NCBI GenBank assembly: GCA_947085035.1
Contig: CAMTUW010000007.1
Coordinates: forward strand, 1-64,000
Reading direction: 5' to 3'
Length of the DNA stretch: 64,000 nt
Origin: CAMTUW01 sp947085035
GTDB lineage: Bacteria; Actinomycetota; Coriobacteriia; Anaerosomatales; PHET01
Part shown: positions 15,608-27,801 of the stretch, piece by piece
How positions within the stretch are numbered: position 1 is the stretch's first letter
Layout: every line of letters starts with the position of its first letter
Made by a program: the position numbers and the translations under genes
Notes under the pieces: generated by a model
Seen by the model: the letters and a program-made list of their open reading frames with translations, nothing else
What the model was told of the DNA's origin: nothing
Database searches by the model: none

Positions 15608-16693
15608 CTAGCCCAACGACTCGAACAGTTCGCGATATCGTCCGGCGAGTGCAGGAAACGTGAACGGCTCGGCCAGATGTCTCGCAGAGTCGGGAGCGGG
15701 ACGGCTGAGAATCGAAGTGCGGAGTCTGGAGATCAGCTCGTCGATTCCCCGGTATCTGAAATCCTCAGGGTAGATCTCGGGGTATGCGAGGTCATCCGGG
15801 ACAAGAGGCATGCACCCGGAGTAGCACGCCTCCAGCATCGCAAGCCCGAAGAACTCATTGCGGGCCGTGGAGACCGCCACATCCGAGGAAGCGAGCAACT
15901 CCGCATAGGCGAGACGATCCTCGGGCTGCCCACAGAAGGCGAGTCGGTCACCGAGCACCTCGGCTGCTTCGCGAATCGCCGCCTCGGTCTCGCGAAACGC
16001 CTGGCCAGCCACTACGACCTCGAAGTCCAGCCCCTCACCGGCAAGAGCCGTGATCGCCGAGAAGAACCCCCCGGGGTCCTTGTCATGCTCCCATCGATGA
16101 GGCCACACGATCCTGGTACGCGCTGGCCGTGATCGGGCCACGCCGTCAAAAGTGGTGGGATCGAAAGGTGGTGCGAGCACCGTGGACTTCTTGGCGATCC
16201 TCTCGGCGAGACCCGCGGGGTGATGATCCGGGAAGCCCTTGATGAACCCAGGAATCCCGGCCAGGAAGCCGTCCATGTTGTAGCGGGTGTTGAAGACACA
16301 CAGATCCGCGGCCAGAGCTGAAGTCACGTTGGTGAGGGGGAACTGCAGGTCCCACTCGGCCGTATGACGATTGGGGTACAGCAGCTGGTTCTCATGGAAG
16401 TACACGATCGCGGGCACCGATGAGAATCCGGGACCTGAAAGCCCTCGCCACTCGGCGAGGTTCACGAAGGTCGACGCGAAGATCAGATCGAAAGCGCCCT
16501 GCTCCGCCAGGAGCTCGCGCGCCTGCGCCGCCATGGTGATCGCCGCACCCCGCATCCTCCACTTCCACTTGCGTGCGGGAAGCGTCAGCAGAGTCCATTC
16601 GGCATCGACATGCTCGACGAGCCCGTCGAGCACCGCGCGATGAGAGCCTCCGTAGTAGGGCTCGAGTGCGAGGATCCGCAGTCGACGGCTCAT
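15608..16693 (-). CDS. QTMAN-like glycosyltransferase (DUF3524), putative tRNA-queuosine mannosyltransferase
   Basis: A 361-residue GT-B glycosyltransferase. The N-terminal signature ILALEPYYGGSHRAVLDGL and LLTLPARKWKWRMRGAA are hallmarks of the DUF3524/GTDC1 group, whose animal member mannosylates queuosine in tRNA-Asp. YFHENQLLYP and a C-terminal glycosyltransferase group 1 domain (STARNEFFGLAMLEA) complete the fold. The start ATG 16693 overlaps the stop of thiI (ATGA), so it is translationally coupled to a tRNA-modifying enzyme, which supports a tRNA substrate (inference). No queuosine biosynthesis gene lies in the window. The sugar donor cannot be read from the sequence. Confidence 0.82.
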   Translation of the reverse strand: MSRRLRILALEPYYGGSHRAVLDGLVEHVDAEWTLLTLPARKWKWRMRGAAITMAAQARELLAEQGAFDLIFASTFVNLAEWRGLSGPGFSSVPAIVYFHENQLLYPNRHTAEWDLQFPLTNVTSALAADLCVFNTRYNMDGFLAGIPGFIKGFPDHHPAGLAERIAKKSTVLAPPFDPTTFDGVARSRPARTRIVWPHRWEHDKDPGGFFSAITALAGEGLDFEVVVAGQAFRETEAAIREAAEVLGDRLAFCGQPEDRLAYAELLASSDVAVSTARNEFFGLAMLEACYSGCMPLVPDDLAYPEIYPEDFRYRGIDELISRLRTSILSRPAPDSARHLAEPFTFPALAGRYRELFESLG

Positions 16694-17931
16694 GCGGTCC
16701 GGCCGCCGACTCGAGATCCCGCAGATCCTGCCGGAGTCGACCAGATGCCCGGGGGACGGTAGACCGGCGAGCGGAAGTCCAGCCACTCGAGCGACGACAT
16801 CGCATCATCGACCATCCGCTCGTGCGGAATCGCCTCCCAGGCTTCCAGAACGGATGCGAGCCGGGCATGGGTCTGAGGAGTTCGCGGCATGAACAGCGTG
16901 CAGCAGTCCTCAGCCTCCTGGATCGAGAGATCGTACGTGCCCATCCGGCGCGCCTCGATCATGATCTCGAGCTTGTCGTTGCCGATGAGCGGCCTAAGCA
17001 CAGGAAGCGTCGCCGCCTCGTCGACGGCCGCGATGTTGTCGAGGGTCTGACTTGCGACCTGACCGAGAGACTCACCCGTGACCAGGGCCCGTGCCTTCTC
17101 GGGATGAGCGATGCGTTCCGCGACGCGGATCATGAGCCTGCGGTAGATGAGGACACGCAGGTCAGGCGGCACGAGCAGACTCGCCTCGCGCTGGATGTCG
17201 CCGAACGGCACGACGTATATCCTGCCGAGCGCACCGGTTCTCTCGAGGACGCTCCCGATCTCGGCGACGACACGCTCACTTTGCGCCGAGACCTGCGGCC
17301 GCCCGGAGAAGTGCAGACCGACGACCACCGCTCCCCTACGCATCATCCGCCATGTCGCCACCGGTGAGTCGATCCCGCTCGACAGCAGCGAAACGACCTT
17401 GCCGGCACTCCCTGCGGGAAGTCCGCCCACACCGGCTATCCGGTTGGCCCACACGAATACATCGGCTTGTATCACGGCAATCGAGACCAGCACGTCAGGA
17501 GAGCCGAGGTCCACGCGAGCGCCGGTCTGGGCACCGATGCGTGCGCCTACGAGACGATTGAGTTCAAGGCTCGAGATGGGGAAATCCGTGTTGGAGCGTT
17601 TCGCTGTGACGGCGTAGGTCTGAAACGGACCGAACTCGCTGAGCACCGTGAGAGCGGCGTCTTCGATGGCTTCGAGCTCACGATCGACACGTATTGCGAT
17701 CGCAACGTGGTTCACACCCGGAATCTGGGCGAGGCGCTCGGCGACCGCGTCGACGCTCGACTCGTCTTCGACTCGCACCGCCAGACGTGAAGATGCACGA
17801 CAGACCCGGCCCACCGGATAACCCGCGAGCGCCGCGTCCAGGTTCTCCCTGAGGCGGCGCTCGAAAGTCGATCTGTTACGGCCTTTGAGGCCGATCTCGT
17901 GATTCGTGACGAGGCACCAGCGCTCGAGCAT
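16690..17931 (-). CDS. thiI: ThiI, tRNA 4-thiouridine synthetase
   Basis: A 413-residue enzyme with an N-terminal ferredoxin-like/THUMP region (NHEIGLKGRNRSTFERRL start) and a PP-loop ATPase domain with SSGIDSPVATWRMMRRG. ALVTGESLGQVASQT and EDCCTLFMPR are conserved ThiI positions. It adenylates uridine 8 of tRNA for sulfur transfer and can serve thiamine thiazole synthesis. There is no C-terminal rhodanese domain, so it is the short form that receives sulfur directly from a cysteine desulfurase. It follows rpoZ by 6 bases and overlaps the QTMAN-like gene. Confidence 0.94.
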   Translation of the reverse strand: MLERWCLVTNHEIGLKGRNRSTFERRLRENLDAALAGYPVGRVCRASSRLAVRVEDESSVDAVAERLAQIPGVNHVAIAIRVDRELEAIEDAALTVLSEFGPFQTYAVTAKRSNTDFPISSLELNRLVGARIGAQTGARVDLGSPDVLVSIAVIQADVFVWANRIAGVGGLPAGSAGKVVSLLSSGIDSPVATWRMMRRGAVVVGLHFSGRPQVSAQSERVVAEIGSVLERTGALGRIYVVPFGDIQREASLLVPPDLRVLIYRRLMIRVAERIAHPEKARALVTGESLGQVASQTLDNIAAVDEAATLPVLRPLIGNDKLEIMIEARRMGTYDLSIQEAEDCCTLFMPRTPQTHARLASVLEAWEAIPHERMVDDAMSSLEWLDFRSPVYRPPGIWSTPAGSAGSRVGGRTA

Positions 17932-17937
17932 GGGCTA

Positions 17938-18192
17938 CTACTTGTAGCCGTCCGCTGTACGCTCGTAGCCGACGATGCCGCGCTCGATCTCTTCGAGTGC
18001 GAGCGAGAGCGGCTTCTTGCCGCTTCTCATCTCCACCACTTCACTGGTCGTCATGGCCAGCAGCGCCTGGTCCTGCAACATGTGGTTCAGGTCATTGATC
18101 TGGCGTGCGCGGCGCGACGAGATGATGCAAAGCGTGTATCTCGAGTCGACTTTCGACAAAAGCTCATCGATCTCGGGCTTGATGACTGACAT
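17938..18192 (-). CDS. rpoZ: RNA polymerase omega subunit
   Basis: An 84-residue RpoZ. ATG 18192 begins MSVIKPEIDELL, and the family core follows: DSRYTLCIISSRRARQIND, then KPLSLALEEIERGIVGYE. Omega helps fold and assemble the beta' subunit. The order mihF-gmk-rpoZ is conserved in actinobacteria. The gmk stop is four bases upstream; AGGAG lies slightly far upstream of the ATG. Confidence 0.93.
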   Translation of the reverse strand: MSVIKPEIDELLSKVDSRYTLCIISSRRARQINDLNHMLQDQALLAMTTSEVVEMRSGKKPLSLALEEIERGIVGYERTADGYK

Positions 18193-18196
18193 ATCT

Positions 18197-18805
18197 TCAC
18201 GACTCCTGTCGCTCGGCGTATGAATCAATGATTCCCACAAGCTCAGCTGCAGCGCGGGAAACGTCGTCGTTTATTACCACATGGTCGTACTCGCCGACAA
18301 GCTCGAGTTCACGCTCTGCCGTTCTCATACGTACTGCGACCTGCGCTTCTGTCTCTGAACCTCTGTGCTTCAATCGCTCACGAAGATCATCGATCGAGGG
18401 CGGTGCAATGAAGAGAAGTACCGATTTCGGCAAGATATCTCTGACCTTGAACGCACCTTGCGGGTCGATCTCGAGAACCACCTGACGCCCTTCGGCCACT
18501 CGGGCCTCGACGGCGGCGCGTGGCGTCCCGTACCGATTGCCGTGAACCGTTGCCCACTCAAGCAAGCCATCGCCCGCGATCAGGGCATCGAACTCCTCAT
18601 CGCTGACGAAGAAATAGTCGGCACCGTCGAGTTCCCTGGGCCGGGCGACTCGATTAGTGACCGACACCGAGACCCACAGGTCAGGGACACGAGAGCGCAG
18701 TTCGCGGACAAGCGTACCTTTGCCGGCGCCTGAGGGGCCGGACACGATGAACAGATTGCCCTTCCGCACGCGTTCCGGGAGGTGTGAGTCACCGACGGGA
18801 GACAC
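18197..18805 (-). CDS. gmk: Guanylate kinase
   Basis: A 202-residue enzyme phosphorylating GMP to GDP with ATP. The P-loop is SGPSGAGKGTLV, the GMP-binding region includes SVSVTNRVARPRELDGADYF, and VLLFIAPPS and RMRTAERELE are typical. The start used is GTG 18805, directly after the mihF stop; a later GTG at VRKGNLFIV would remove about 12 residues and is also possible. Confidence 0.95.
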   Translation of the reverse strand: MSPVGDSHLPERVRKGNLFIVSGPSGAGKGTLVRELRSRVPDLWVSVSVTNRVARPRELDGADYFFVSDEEFDALIAGDGLLEWATVHGNRYGTPRAAVEARVAEGRQVVLEIDPQGAFKVRDILPKSVLLFIAPPSIDDLRERLKHRGSETEAQVAVRMRTAERELELVGEYDHVVINDDVSRAAAELVGIIDSYAERQES

Positions 18806-19114
18806 CTAGCCCAAGCGCTCCATCAACTGCTCGCGCTGCCGGGCGCCGAGTCCTTGAACGCGGCGGCTCGCGGATATCTTCAGATCATCCATGAGCTTGG
18901 TCGCCTTCGCCTTGCCGTAGCCAGGCAGTGATTCGAGCAACATCGTCACCTTCATCCGCGCGATGACCGGGTCGGCGGCGTTCTTCATCACATCAGCGAA
19001 AGACATGCTGCCGTTCTTGATCTTGACGCGGACTTCGGCGCGTTTCTGGCGTGCTTCGGCCGCCTTGGCGAGCGCCTTTGCACGGTCTTCTGCTGACAGG
19101 TTCGGCAGTGCCAT
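18806..19114 (-). CDS. mihF: Integration host factor, actinobacterial type
   Basis: A 102-residue nucleoid protein of the MihF/sIHF family. It has an N-terminal charged helix (AEDRAKALAKAAEARQKRAE) and a helix-two-turn-helix core with LLESLPGYGKAKATKLM and RRVQGLGARQREQL. It binds DNA non-specifically and supports phage integration and nucleoid structure. ATG 19114 has GAGGAGGAAC upstream. This family is restricted to Actinomycetota, so the gene is a good taxonomic marker. Confidence 0.93.
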   Translation of the reverse strand: MALPNLSAEDRAKALAKAAEARQKRAEVRVKIKNGSMSFADVMKNAADPVIARMKVTMLLESLPGYGKAKATKLMDDLKISASRRVQGLGARQREQLMERLG

Positions 19115-19201
19115 TGTTCCTCCTCGTCGTACCAAACGGTGCGGCTCCTCAGGGCGCCTCCCCCCTCTCGAGGGCGGTCACTCCAATGCGCGATTGCGTT
19201 C

Positions 19202-19230
19202 ATCCTACGCCTGACCTGCGGACATGCCAA
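19202..19230 (-). promoter_or_regulatory. Promoter of the mihF-gmk-rpoZ-thiI operon
   Basis: On the minus strand TTGGCA and TAGGAT are separated by exactly 17 bases, 88 bases before the mihF start and directly after the pyrE stop. This gives the mihF operon its own sigma-70-type promoter independent of the pyr operon. Confidence 0.6.
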
Positions 19231-19234
19231 TAGG

Positions 19235-19825
19235 TCACGATGAGAGTCTACGGCTGCCGGGCGAGTCGATCGGCACACCGTCCCTGCAGAATGTGCACGA
19301 CGCTGGCTCCCAAGATTCAACCTCAAGTAGAAGTAGAGGCCACAACGAAGAATCAAACGCCTTGTCCCCACCGCGGTCGATCAACGAGACGACACCTGCC
19401 ACCTCGCCACCTGAACCACGGACCAGTTCGATGACCTCGGCTACGCTTCCGCCAGTCGTGACCACGTCTTCAACGACGAGGACTCGCGCTCCTGTGGGGA
19501 TCGAGAACGACCGCCGAAGCACCATCTTCCCGTGCTCGCGTTCCGTGAAGATGAAGTTGACCCCAAGGGCTTGCGCGATCGCAAAGCCGAAGATGATGCC
19601 CCCGACGGCCGGAGCCGCCACGAGATCGATGGACCCGGGATTCTCAAGCCCGGCCACAGCACTGCGGGCAAGACGCGCGGTGAGCGCAGGGTCCTCGAGA
19701 ACGCGCGCGCACTGCACGTACGTCGCGCTGTGACGCCCACTCGTCAACACGAAATGACCCTGGCGTATGGCATCGACCCGCTCAAGGGCCTCAAGGACCT
19801 CGGCTTTCGTCATTCGTTCTGTCAC
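19235..19825 (-). CDS. pyrE: Orotate phosphoribosyltransferase
   Basis: A 196-residue enzyme that joins orotate and PRPP to OMP. The PRPP-binding loop VLVVEDVVTTGGSVAEVI is complete, and FVLTSGRHSATYVQCA and AAPAVGGIIFGFAIA are family motifs. GTG 19825 is selected: GGAGGG lies 6 bases upstream and the codon overlaps the pyrF stop (GTGA). It is the last gene of the pyr operon. Confidence 0.94.
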   Translation of the reverse strand: MTERMTKAEVLEALERVDAIRQGHFVLTSGRHSATYVQCARVLEDPALTARLARSAVAGLENPGSIDLVAAPAVGGIIFGFAIAQALGVNFIFTEREHGKMVLRRSFSIPTGARVLVVEDVVTTGGSVAEVIELVRGSGGEVAGVVSLIDRGGDKAFDSSLWPLLLLEVESWEPASCTFCRDGVPIDSPGSRRLSS

Positions 19826-20553
19826 GCGATTCCCTCCTCGATTTCTGCGATGATCCTGAGTGCCGCGTCGCGCGGGTCGTGCGCGCCCGTGATAGGTCGA
19901 CCGATCACCAGATGAGATGCTCCCCGCGAGAGCGCCTGCGATGGAGTGGCGACCCGCGACTGATCGTCGTTCCCTGCCCACTCCGGACGGATTCCGGGGG
20001 TCACGACAAGTGCGCCAGCGTCGAGGATCCCCCTCACCATAGCCGCCTCCTGCGCCGAACACACCACTCCGTCCACACCAGCATCTCGGGCTACACCTGC
20101 CAGTCGGAGGACCTGCTCGGCCGCCGAATACTCGACACCCACCGTCTCGAGGTCGGCACTGCTCATGCTCGTGAGTACCGTCACAGCGAGAAGCGCGGGG
20201 GGCTCGACACCGGTACCGGCCGCACCCTCGTGCGCACCACGCACGGCTGCCTCGAGCATCTCGGTACCTCCGGTCGCATGCACTGTGAGCATCCGAGCGC
20301 CCAGAGAGGCCACCGAACGAACCGCACCTTCGACCTGGTGCGGAATGTCGTGCAGTTTGAGGTCGAGGAACACGTCGAAGTCGAGTTCTCGCAGCTCCTC
20401 GACGATGCGCGGTCCCCTCTCGTAGAAGAGGGTCATCCCCACCTTGAGCCAGCAGACGACCCCGCGAAGTGAGTGCGCCATGGCGAGCGCATCGCGCGCA
20501 TCCATATCCAGCGCGACGATCAGAGCTTCGCGTGCCGATGTTGGGGTCTCCAC
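19822..20553 (-). CDS. pyrF: Orotidine 5'-phosphate decarboxylase
   Basis: A 243-residue TIM barrel that decarboxylates OMP to UMP. IVALDMDARDALA begins the fold, the catalytic D-x-K-x-x-D is in FLDLKLHDIPHQV, and the phosphate-gripping end is VTPGIRPEW. GTG 20553 has AGGAGA 7 bases upstream; the open frame continues upstream but is not family sequence. There are about 60 bases between pyrD and this start. Confidence 0.95.
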   Translation of the reverse strand: METPTSAREALIVALDMDARDALAMAHSLRGVVCWLKVGMTLFYERGPRIVEELRELDFDVFLDLKLHDIPHQVEGAVRSVASLGARMLTVHATGGTEMLEAAVRGAHEGAAGTGVEPPALLAVTVLTSMSSADLETVGVEYSAAEQVLRLAGVARDAGVDGVVCSAQEAAMVRGILDAGALVVTPGIRPEWAGNDDQSRVATPSQALSRGASHLVIGRPITGAHDPRDAALRIIAEIEEGIA

Positions 20554-20615
20554 CCGATTCTCTCCTCTCAAACCGCGCTCTCGACCGTGTCGAGATGACG
20601 GCCGGGCCCGGGGCA

Positions 20616-21533
20616 TCACGCGGACAAAGCGCCTACGAGGTCTTCGACTCTCTTCGTGCCGTGCTTGTGGCAATACTCGGCCACACCGTCTATGACACGT
20701 ACGGCACTCAGCGGGTCGACGAAGTTCGCCGTGCCAACCGCCACGGCGCTCGCTCCCGCGAGCAGGAACTCCACGGCGTCCTCGCCGTTCATGATGCCGC
20801 CCATGCCTACAACCGGGATCGAGATGCGGTTCGCGACCTGCCACACCATGCGAAGCGCGACCGGTTTGATCGCGGGTCCCGAGAGCCCCCCCACCACACG
20901 CCCAAGTCTGGGCGTTCGAGAGGTAGCATCGATCGCCATGCCCAGCAGCGTGTTGATGAGCGAGACAGCATCCGCGCCCTCGGCTTCGACCGCTGATGCG
21001 ATCTCGGTCACGTCGGTCACATTAGGGCTCAACTTGACGATGAGGGGTCGGGCCGTATGACCGCGAACCGCCTTGACAACCTGCGCAGCGGCAACGCACG
21101 AGGTCCCGAACGCCATGCCGCCTTCGTCGACGTTGGGACACGAGATGTTGAGCTCGTAGCCGGCGACAACAGGCTCGCGCTCCAGCCGCTCGACCACGCG
21201 GACGTACTCCTCGGCGGTGTGACCACTCACGTTGACGATGACGGGCGTCTTCGCGGCGTGCAGAGCGAGCCACGACAGATCGCCGTCGCAAAACGCTTCG
21301 ACGCCGGGGTTTTGAAGGCCGATCGAGTTGAGCATCCCCGAAGCGGTCTCTGCGATCCGTGGCGACGCATTGCCCCGCCAGGGTTCAAAGGAGACACCTT
21401 TGGTCACAATGGCTCCCAGGCGCTCGAGATCGAAGAAGTCGGAGAACTCTCGCCCCGATGCGAATGTGCCCGAGGCCGTCATCACCGGGTTCTTGAGGTC
21501 GAGACCGGCGAGCTTGACACGCATGTCAACCAT
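20616..21533 (-). CDS. pyrD: Dihydroorotate dehydrogenase, class 1B catalytic subunit
   Basis: A flavoprotein of about 305 residues that oxidises dihydroorotate to orotate. LDLKNPVMTASGTFASG is the N-terminal FMN region, NSIGLQNPG and YELNISCPNVDEGG hold the active-site loop with its cysteine, and PVVGMGGI binds the FMN phosphate. Being class 1B it works with PyrK, encoded just upstream, and passes electrons to NAD. The start is ATG 21533 or the GTG two codons before it; the ribosome site GGGGGGAGTGAGG is shared. Confidence 0.94.
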   Translation of the reverse strand: MVDMRVKLAGLDLKNPVMTASGTFASGREFSDFFDLERLGAIVTKGVSFEPWRGNASPRIAETASGMLNSIGLQNPGVEAFCDGDLSWLALHAAKTPVIVNVSGHTAEEYVRVVERLEREPVVAGYELNISCPNVDEGGMAFGTSCVAAAQVVKAVRGHTARPLIVKLSPNVTDVTEIASAVEAEGADAVSLINTLLGMAIDATSRTPRLGRVVGGLSGPAIKPVALRMVWQVANRISIPVVGMGGIMNGEDAVEFLLAGASAVAVGTANFVDPLSAVRVIDGVAEYCHKHGTKRVEDLVGALSA

Positions 21534-21626
21534 GCTCACGGCCTCACTCCCCCCTGTCCAACGCCATACCAGCGAGGATCCGCGGGCGCGCAAGCGCGAG
21601 GTGCCGAGCCGACAGCCAGCGGCGGC

Positions 21627-22435
21627 CTAGTGCTTCGACGAGATCTCCGTCGCATCGAAGAGCACCTCCTTCGCATCGAAGACCGGACCGTCCACGCACG
21701 CGCGCTTGATGCCGGAGGTCGTCGTCACGACACACGACAAGCACGCTCCGATTCCGCACGCCATGAGCCGCTCCAGGGAGACCTGGCACGAGACGCCCGC
21801 CGAAACGGCCTGCGCCGCGACGATACGCTGCATCGGCTCCGGGCCACACGTACAGACCATGTCGAAACGCTCCTCGGTCAGCAAACGTGCCGAGAGCTCG
21901 GTCACGAACCCGATGCTGCCCACGCTGCCATCATCGGTGGCCACTTCGACGCGGCGGGTCACTCGCTCGAAGAGGTCTCGTGCGACGAGCCGCTCACCGC
22001 AGGGCGCTCCCATAGCTACGACAACCGCGACACCACGCACGGCGAGCTCCTCGGCAAGCATGCCCAAAGGGGCCGCGCCCAGCCCACCCGTGACGAAGAG
22101 GACGTGTGCCGCATCGACCGGCACGTCCCAGCCATGACCAAGCGGGCCAACGACGTCCATCGAAGTGTCTCCGGGGCTCTTGTCAGCAAGCAAAGACGTG
22201 CCCGAACCGACAACCTGGTAGAGGATATGAACACGGTCAGCCTCAACCCGGTACACGGAGAACGGCCGACGCAGGATATGCGCTGAATCGCGTCCGATTC
22301 GCAGGTGCACGAACTGACCGGGCCGAATCGACGCCGCGCAAGCCGGGGCATCCAGCACGAGCAGGCCCACGCGCTCGCACACGCGCTCGTTAGAAAGAAC
22401 CGTGACACGCTCCATCAACGGCCTCTGGCGTGCGC

Positions 22436-22439
<4 letters not shown>
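21627..22439 (-). CDS. pyrK: Dihydroorotate dehydrogenase electron transfer subunit
   Basis: A 270-residue PyrK with FAD and NAD domains (RRPFSVYRVE, FVTGGLGAAPLGMLAEEL, CTCGPEPMQR) and a C-terminal 2Fe-2S site CGIGACLSCVV with a further cysteine in KRACVDGPVF. It carries electrons from the PyrD FMN to NAD+. The GTG start overlaps the carB stop (GTGA). Confidence 0.94.
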
Positions 22440-25678
<3,239 letters not shown>

Positions 25679-25714
25679 GTCTCTCCTAGTCGAGCGAGTG
25701 GGCGCGATACGGAA

Positions 25715-26536
25715 TCAGGGCTGGATGACGACCGGGCATGGAGCTTCCTGCATCAGACGCAACGAGACGCTCCCCACGAGCGCCTTGCCAAGCGAACCGC
25801 GGCCACGGCGACCGGTGATGATCCCGGTGGCGCCGATCTCATGCGCATAGTCGAGCACCACTTGAGCGGGGTCTCCCTCTCTCAAGACGGTCATGGCGTC
25901 AGCGCCGTACTCTGCGGCGATGGATGCGAGGCCGCGCATCTGCGCCTGTGCGTCAGCCGCGTCTCCATCGGTCGCATGCAGGATGTGAACGGTACCTATC
26001 GCCTCGGTCGGACGCTCGAACGCCGACATCACCGCCCGCATCGACGATGCCGAGAAGTCCGTCGGGACGACCAGTCGGCGCGCGAAGTCACGCGCAAGAG
26101 CCGTCGCCGCGTCGGAAGACGGCACGAGGTCCCATCTCACCGTCATCGTCCGCTCTTCACCCTTGAGGGCGAGATCCTCGGACACGGAGCCTGAGAACAG
26201 GTAGTCGACGATCGATTTTCCCTCGGTCCCACAGCAGATAACGTCGACACTCGCCTGATGGACAAGAGCGGAGATCTCCCGAAAGACCGAGCCCATCACG
26301 ACGCGAACCTCGATCTTCATGCCGCAGTCGTTGTACGGCTCCACCATGCGCAGCAGCTTCGTCCGCGCGCGCTCGACAGTCCTGACGACAACCGGGAACT
26401 CCAGTCCGGTACCGTCCACGACATGCGCGACGAGAAGTTCTCGCACGCCCTGATGGTGCAATCCGCACGCGAAGGCGAGCATCGCCCCATCTCTGGGTTC
26501 AAGTGCGACCGGCATGAGCATTCTTCGTAGCGACAC
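25715..26536 (-). CDS. Two-domain universal stress protein inside the pyr operon
   Basis: A 273-residue tandem UspA protein. Both domains end in an ATP-binding G-x2-G-x9-G-S motif: GTEGKSIVDYLFSGS in the first half and GRRGRGSLGKALVGS in the second. So both sites appear able to bind ATP or a related nucleotide. GTG 26536 has GAGAGGA upstream. It lies between carA (20 bases upstream) and carB (36 bases downstream), same strand and tight spacing, so it must be cotranscribed with pyrimidine biosynthesis. Its target is unknown; a nucleotide-sensing role on carbamoyl-phosphate synthesis is a guess. Confidence 0.88.
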   Translation of the reverse strand: MSLRRMLMPVALEPRDGAMLAFACGLHHQGVRELLVAHVVDGTGLEFPVVVRTVERARTKLLRMVEPYNDCGMKIEVRVVMGSVFREISALVHQASVDVICCGTEGKSIVDYLFSGSVSEDLALKGEERTMTVRWDLVPSSDAATALARDFARRLVVPTDFSASSMRAVMSAFERPTEAIGTVHILHATDGDAADAQAQMRGLASIAAEYGADAMTVLREGDPAQVVLDYAHEIGATGIITGRRGRGSLGKALVGSVSLRLMQEAPCPVVIQP

Positions 26537-26556
26537 CTCGGGGTCCTCTCCCTCGC

Positions 26557-27801
26557 CTAACCTACTTCGTCACGATCCATCAGGCGCGCGAACGAGTCGA
26601 ACAAGTAACGCGCATCGAGCGGTCCGGGTGCGGCTTCCGGGTGGTACTGCACCGAGAACGCTGGGACGTCGAGCAGCTCGATACCCTCGACAGTCATGTC
26701 GTTGAGGTTGACGTGGGTCAGCCTCACTCGACCGAATCGCTCGCTCGTGACCACCGGTGCGATTCGAGCGCGTACCCAGACGCCAAGATCGTCGAGGGGG
26801 AATGAACATCCTGAGCTCATCTGGACATCGAGTCCACCGATGCTGCCGAAATCCACACAGAACCCGTGATTCTGGCTCGTCATCTCCACGCGACCGGTCA
26901 GCAGGTTCATGACCGGCTGGTTTCCACCACGATGCCCGTACTTGAGCTTGTAGGTGCTGGCACCGACCGCCAACGAGAGCATCTGGTGTCCGAGGCAGAT
27001 GCCGAACACCGGCTTGACGCCCAGTATCTCTCGCAACGTCGAGACCAGGTACTCCACCGCCGAAGGATCGCCGGGGCCGTTTGCGAGCAGCACCCCATCA
27101 GGGTCGTGCGAAAGAATCTCTGCGGCCGTGGCGGTGGGCGGCAAGATGATCGTCTCGCATCCGACGCCCGCGAGCCCCCGCAGGATGTTGTACTTGATGC
27201 CGGAGTCAAGCGCGACAACGCGATACGTGTGGGAGACGGGCAGTACGCCGGTATCGCACGGGATCTCGCCGTCGGGCAGCGGGTCACCCCAGACGTAGGA
27301 CTCGCGCACCGCCACTTCAGCCACAAGATCGCGACCCACGAGCCCGGGCTCCGCGTTCGCCTTCGCAACCAGTGAGTCACTGTTCGAGTCCGTCGTCGAG
27401 ATGACCGCGCGCATCGCGCCTCGTTCACGAAGGTGGCGCACGATTCGCCGAGTGTCCACTCCCTCGATCGCGACGACACCGTGGCGCACGAGAAAGTCAG
27501 GGAGCGACTCCTCGCTTCGCCAGTTCGAAGGGGTATGGCACATCTGCCGGACGACGAACCCCCTGGCAAACACGCCGCGTGACTCCATGTCAGAACCGTT
27601 CGTCCCGCAGTTCCCTATATGAGGCGAGGTCATCGTCACGATCTGCCCGGCGTAACTGGGGTCGGTGAGAACCTCTTGGTACCCGGACATCGACGTGTTG
27701 AAGCACAGTTCGCCGGAAGCCTCCCCGAGAACACCGCACGACCAGCCCCGAAGGACCAGTCCATCCTCAAGAGCGAGATACGCCCGAGCGCGTTGCGGCA
27801 C
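26557..27801 (-). CDS. carA: Carbamoyl-phosphate synthase small subunit (glutamine amidotransferase)
   Basis: A 414-residue CarA. The N-terminal domain (LALEDGLVLRGWS, FNTSMSGYQEVLTDPSYAGQ) is followed by a class I amidotransferase with the nucleophile cysteine in FGICLGHQML and the H/E pair in VQYHPEAAPGP. It supplies ammonia from glutamine to CarB. GTG 27801 shares its last base with the pyrC stop (TAGTG). Confidence 0.96.
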   Translation of the reverse strand: MPQRARAYLALEDGLVLRGWSCGVLGEASGELCFNTSMSGYQEVLTDPSYAGQIVTMTSPHIGNCGTNGSDMESRGVFARGFVVRQMCHTPSNWRSEESLPDFLVRHGVVAIEGVDTRRIVRHLRERGAMRAVISTTDSNSDSLVAKANAEPGLVGRDLVAEVAVRESYVWGDPLPDGEIPCDTGVLPVSHTYRVVALDSGIKYNILRGLAGVGCETIILPPTATAAEILSHDPDGVLLANGPGDPSAVEYLVSTLREILGVKPVFGICLGHQMLSLAVGASTYKLKYGHRGGNQPVMNLLTGRVEMTSQNHGFCVDFGSIGGLDVQMSSGCSFPLDDLGVWVRARIAPVVTSERFGRVRLTHVNLNDMTVEGIELLDVPAFSVQYHPEAAPGPLDARYLFDSFARLMDRDEVG

